Part shown: in pieces, positions 61,833 to 64,000 of the stretch
How positions within the stretch are numbered: position 1 is the first letter of the stretch
Layout: every line of letters starts with the position of its first letter
Position numbers and translations under genes: made by a program
Notes under the pieces: generated by a model
Seen by the model: only the letters and a program-made list of their open reading frames with translations
What the model was told of the DNA's origin: nothing
Databases searched by the model: none
From: Hymenobacter frigidus
GTDB lineage: Bacteria > Bacteroidota > Bacteroidia > Cytophagales > Hymenobacteraceae
Assembly: GCF_014640435.1 (NCBI RefSeq)
Contig: NZ_BMGY01000004.1
Span: 1 to 64,000 of the forward strand
Direction of reading: 5' to 3'
DNA: 64,000 nucleotides

Positions 61833-62621
61833 TTAAGCGGCAGCTTTCTCACCGTTCTCACGGTCATCGATGGCCTTGCGCAGCTTGGCAATCGACTGAA
61901 TGGCGCGCTCCTCGTCGAGCCGGTTGATGTTGAGCAGCATCTTGGTCTTCTCGGGGCGGGTAATTACCGGATGGTTCAGCAAGCGGATGATTTCCTCTTT
62001 CTGGGCCGCCGTGGCGTACTGCACCGGGGCGTTGGCTTGCTCGGCGGCGATGGCGGGAGCCTCGGCGGGCACTACCTGCATGGCGGGTACCGGCTGGACC
62101 ACGGCGGCAGTTGGTGCGGGGGCAGCTACAACGGTGTTGGTATTGTAGTCCATCTCTTCAGCGGGCGTGGGCTCGTAGCCGGCGGCGCGGATAATCCAGG
62201 CCAGGCAGTTGCGGTAGGCCTTGCCAATGGCGCGGGTCTGGGCCATGCTCATGATGGCAAATTCCTGGTAGAATTTCTTGCCGCTTTCCTTGTTCGAGCA
62301 CACGGCGAAGCCGGCGCCCACGGTGGTCTGGTGGCGAAGGTCGAACAGGGTCACCTTGGCTTGATACTTCAGCTCGCCCTCAGTGCTCACGTTGATGACG
62401 TGCTCCACGATGGGCACGATGCCCAGGCGCGAGCCGGCGTACTGCCAGCCTTCCACATTCACAAACTCCTTGCCCTGCACATTCGTGGTGAGCTTGTTGT
62501 CCTTGATAAACTTGGCGAGGTCCTTCGCCAGGTCCAGGGTTTCGTCGGAGCGGCTAATATCGAAGTTCTCGACTTTCACTTTCTTGGTAATGTCCTTGGT
62601 GGTTTTGGTGGCCTCGTTCAT
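61833..62621 (-). CDS. Possible single-strand annealing protein (Erf/Rad52-like)
   Basis: A 262-residue protein. Its N-terminal 160 residues have KEFVNVEGWQYAGSRLGIVP (about 54-73) and, later, SMAQTRAIGKAYRNCLAWI followed by AGYEPTPAEEM. That order (VEGW-x-G, then MAQTRAIGKA, then AGYE-TPAEE) matches phage-encoded recombinases annotated as Erf/Rad52-like annealing proteins. The C-terminal part is a Pro/Ala/Val linker and a helical tail rich in Glu/Lys. There are no phage genes nearby. The start at 62621 has TATTTTTG about 80 bp upstream. The function is a family-level inference. Confidence 0.6.
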   Translation of the reverse strand: MNEATKTTKDITKKVKVENFDISRSDETLDLAKDLAKFIKDNKLTTNVQGKEFVNVEGWQYAGSRLGIVPIVEHVINVSTEGELKYQAKVTLFDLRHQTTVGAGFAVCSNKESGKKFYQEFAIMSMAQTRAIGKAYRNCLAWIIRAAGYEPTPAEEMDYNTNTVVAAPAPTAAVVQPVPAMQVVPAEAPAIAAEQANAPVQYATAAQKEEIIRLLNHPVITRPEKTKMLLNINRLDEERAIQSIAKLRKAIDDRENGEKAAA

Positions 62622-62726
62622 GGCTTTATTCTTTAGTAATGTGTCCAACTGATGTTCGGGTTTATAACCGAAGCATTGCGAGAAACGTGCCAGAAAAGCC
62701 AAAAATATTGGTAAATTTTAGTGGTG

Positions 62727-63026
62727 TCAGTCAGGTTGTTGCATAGGTAATCGGGCGATATTAAAACTAATCAGATTGGGCAAGTGGTCGAAATGGCTAA
62801 TTCCCTTTTGAAATCGGACCTGAAAGCTTTCCCGCAGCGGGCGCACAGGTTTGCGCAGCAGGAAGAAAATCTGGTGCAGCTCCTGGGCGTTTTTGGTGTC
62901 GAGGTTGCCGCTGGGTTCGTCGGCGAAGATGATTTCGGGGGAGTTAATCAGGGCGCGGGCCACGGACACGCGCTGCTGTTCGCCGCCGCTCATCTCGCTG
63001 GGCTTGTGGTTGGCCCGAAATTCCAT
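62727..63026 (-). pseudogene. Fragment of a LolD-like ABC transporter ATPase
   Basis: Only the middle of an ABC ATPase is present: the signature [15 protein letters not shown] (about 12-26) and Walker [13 protein letters not shown] (about 32-43). The Walker A half is missing at the 5' side, where sequence becomes the transposase remnant at about 63030. After QELHQIFF the reading frame runs into unrelated sequence ([14 protein letters not shown]), so the 3' end is also lost. It is a remnant cut on both sides by rearrangement. The parent gene is elsewhere or lost. Confidence 0.75.
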
Positions 63027-63040
63027 GTTCCATATGACTT

Positions 63041-63611
63041 ACGCACTTTGGGGTAGTTTAGGCAAAAACGCACGCTCATGCTGACCCAAACCACTTACAT
63101 CGAGTACCTGCTCAGTACGCCCAATAACTATACCTGTACGCACTTGGCGGCCCATCTGCCCGACGTGAGCCACGACCAGGCGAACCGGTTTTTGCGCACG
63201 AGCACACTGCCCGTTAATTAGTTGCGTGAGCTGGTGACTCCCCTGCTCCGCGACTCCCCCGAGGCCTCTCTGCTCGTTGATGACCGCGTACAAGACAAAC
63301 GCTACAGCCGTTCCATCGACGTAACCAAGCGCCAGTACCCGGGCAACGCGCACGGCATGGTCACCAGCATCGGGCTGGTCAACGGGTGCACAGCAGCGGC
63401 GAAACGGGCGATTCTCCGCCCTTGGATTACCGCGTTTGCGCGCCCGACCAGGACGGATAGACGAAAAAACGACCATTTCCTGGCCCTGTTTGACCAGTTC
63501 GTGGCAGCGGATAACCTGCTGGCCCGCCGAATGGGGCTAACCATTTACCAGGCGCACCAACAGCAATGGGCACCCTACCTGCGGCAGCTGCTCCAAAAAT
63601 TATTCACCTAA
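63041..63611 (+). pseudogene. Decayed IS701-like transposase
   Basis: Remnant of a DDE transposase resembling the IS701 group. From ATG at 63078 it reads MLTQTTYIEYLLSTPNNYTC and meets an in-frame TAG at about 63219; the frame then continues with LLVDDRVQDKRYSRSID and GMVTSIGLVNG. A one-base loss near 63378, another stop (TAG) near 63455 and a shift in an A-run near 63465 follow. The region between LLARR and MGLTIYQAHQQQWAPYL lacks most of the catalytic core. It can no longer transpose by itself. The left side joins the ABC-ATPase fragment. Confidence 0.75.
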
Positions 63612-63686
63612 GCACTTGCGGAATTAAACATGTGAGTACTGATATATTTATTTTGATATTTAAAGTTATTTTATGATATTAGCAAC

Positions 63687-64000
63687 ATGGCAGATGCTTT
63701 AGATAGGAACTGGGGAGGTGTCAAGGCGGTCATCTTTGATGTTGATGGGACGCTTTATGCGCAGGCTCCGTTGCGGCGCAAAATGCGGCTCGACCTAATC
63801 GGCTACTATGGCCTGCGGCCCTGGCGGGTAGGGGAGCTGCTGTTGCTCCGCCGCTTTCGGACCGAGCGTGAAAAGCACGCTGCTACGACCGCTCAGAACC
63901 TGGAAAGCGCCCAATATGAATGGTGCGCCCGCTCTACCGGCTATTCGGCCCAGCAGGTCAGGCGAGTGGTCGACCAGTGGATTTTTCGTCATCCAAATCA
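63687..64000 (+). CDS. HAD-family phosphatase, N-terminal part (runs off the window)
   Basis: ATG at 63687 opens a frame that continues to the window end (104 full codons visible). It has the HAD motif I VIFDVDGTLY with nucleophile D18 and D20, followed by a helical cap region (RRKMRLDLIGYYGLRPWRVGELLLLRR). Haloacid-dehalogenase phosphatases act on phosphorylated small molecules; the substrate cannot be told from this part. It follows the transposase remnant by 75 bp of AT-rich sequence. Confidence 0.8.
   Translation, partial: MADALDRNWGGVKAVIFDVDGTLYAQAPLRRKMRLDLIGYYGLRPWRVGELLLLRRFRTEREKHAATTAQNLESAQYEWCARSTGYSAQQVRRVVDQWIFRHPN

Noticed and set aside
1..64000. tRNA, rRNA, CRISPR array, prophage or complete insertion sequence
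   Set aside because: None was recognised on either strand by reading; only a decayed transposase and a possible IS end were found.

Overview
The window looks like chromosome of a high-G+C Bacteroidota, most likely a Hymenobacter-like member of the Cytophagales. Evidence: a gliding-motility-associated C-terminal domain, three secreted proteins ending in type IX secretion (T9SS) sorting domains, Bacteroidetes -7 promoter elements (TAnnTTTG), a fused CcoN-CcoO oxidase subunit, and many dispersed palindromic repeats. No tRNA, rRNA, CRISPR array, prophage or intact transposon was seen.

Layout. 1-7.4 kb: a 5'-truncated adhesin-like gene, fabD, a GT-C type membrane protein, folK, an alpha/beta hydrolase and a polyprenyl diphosphate synthase. 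7.6-14.5 kb: a zinc-ribbon protein, a cytochrome P450, a universal stress protein (Usp), a thioredoxin-fold lipoprotein and aconitase. 14.5-15.5 kb: an AT-rich island with one unusual gene, followed by a 184-bp inverted-repeat element. 15.5-22 kb: EcsC-like, a membrane-attached MutS-like ATPase, a DUF2459 protein and umuD-umuC. 22-29.7 kb: a delta-60 repeat protein and a subtilisin-like protease (both T9SS), a TonB-like protein and small hypotheticals. 29.8-38.7 kb: five further Usp genes with D-lactate dehydrogenase, a frameshifted L,D-transpeptidase and hemF. 38.8-48.1 kb: a complete cbb3 oxidase cluster on the minus strand (ccoI, ccoS, ccoNO, ccoQ, ccoP, ccoG, fixH, safE); ccoS is only 53 codons. 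48.2-52.4 kb: a divergent truncated globin, an AI-2E-type permease, and an OhrR-like/oxidoreductase/DJ-1 operon flanked by two copies of a palindromic element. 52.7-62.6 kb: a TonB-dependent receptor, two acidic low-complexity proteins, a small acetyltransferase, a T9SS endonuclease I, rhodanese, GAF protein, RecQ and a possible annealing protein. 62.7-64 kb: a chimeric ABC-ATPase fragment, a decayed transposase and the start of a HAD phosphatase.

The clearest cooperative theme is life at low oxygen. The promoters of ccoI, ccoNO, the globin and D-lactate dehydrogenase each carry an FNR/CRP-type palindrome (nTGAY-N4-RTCAn) 21-22 bp upstream of a -7-like element. This links high-affinity respiration, globin, fermentation and probably the Usp cluster under one regulator that is not in the window. 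A second theme is thiol or electrophile stress: an OhrR-type repressor with a perfect 20-bp palindromic operator heads an operon with a CurA-type reductase and a DJ-1/PfpI protein.

I did not find a convincing entirely new multi-gene system. The best leads are the promoter architecture above, the repeat hairpins placed between the cbb3 genes, the palindromic elements bracketing the OhrR operon, and the AT-rich single-gene island.
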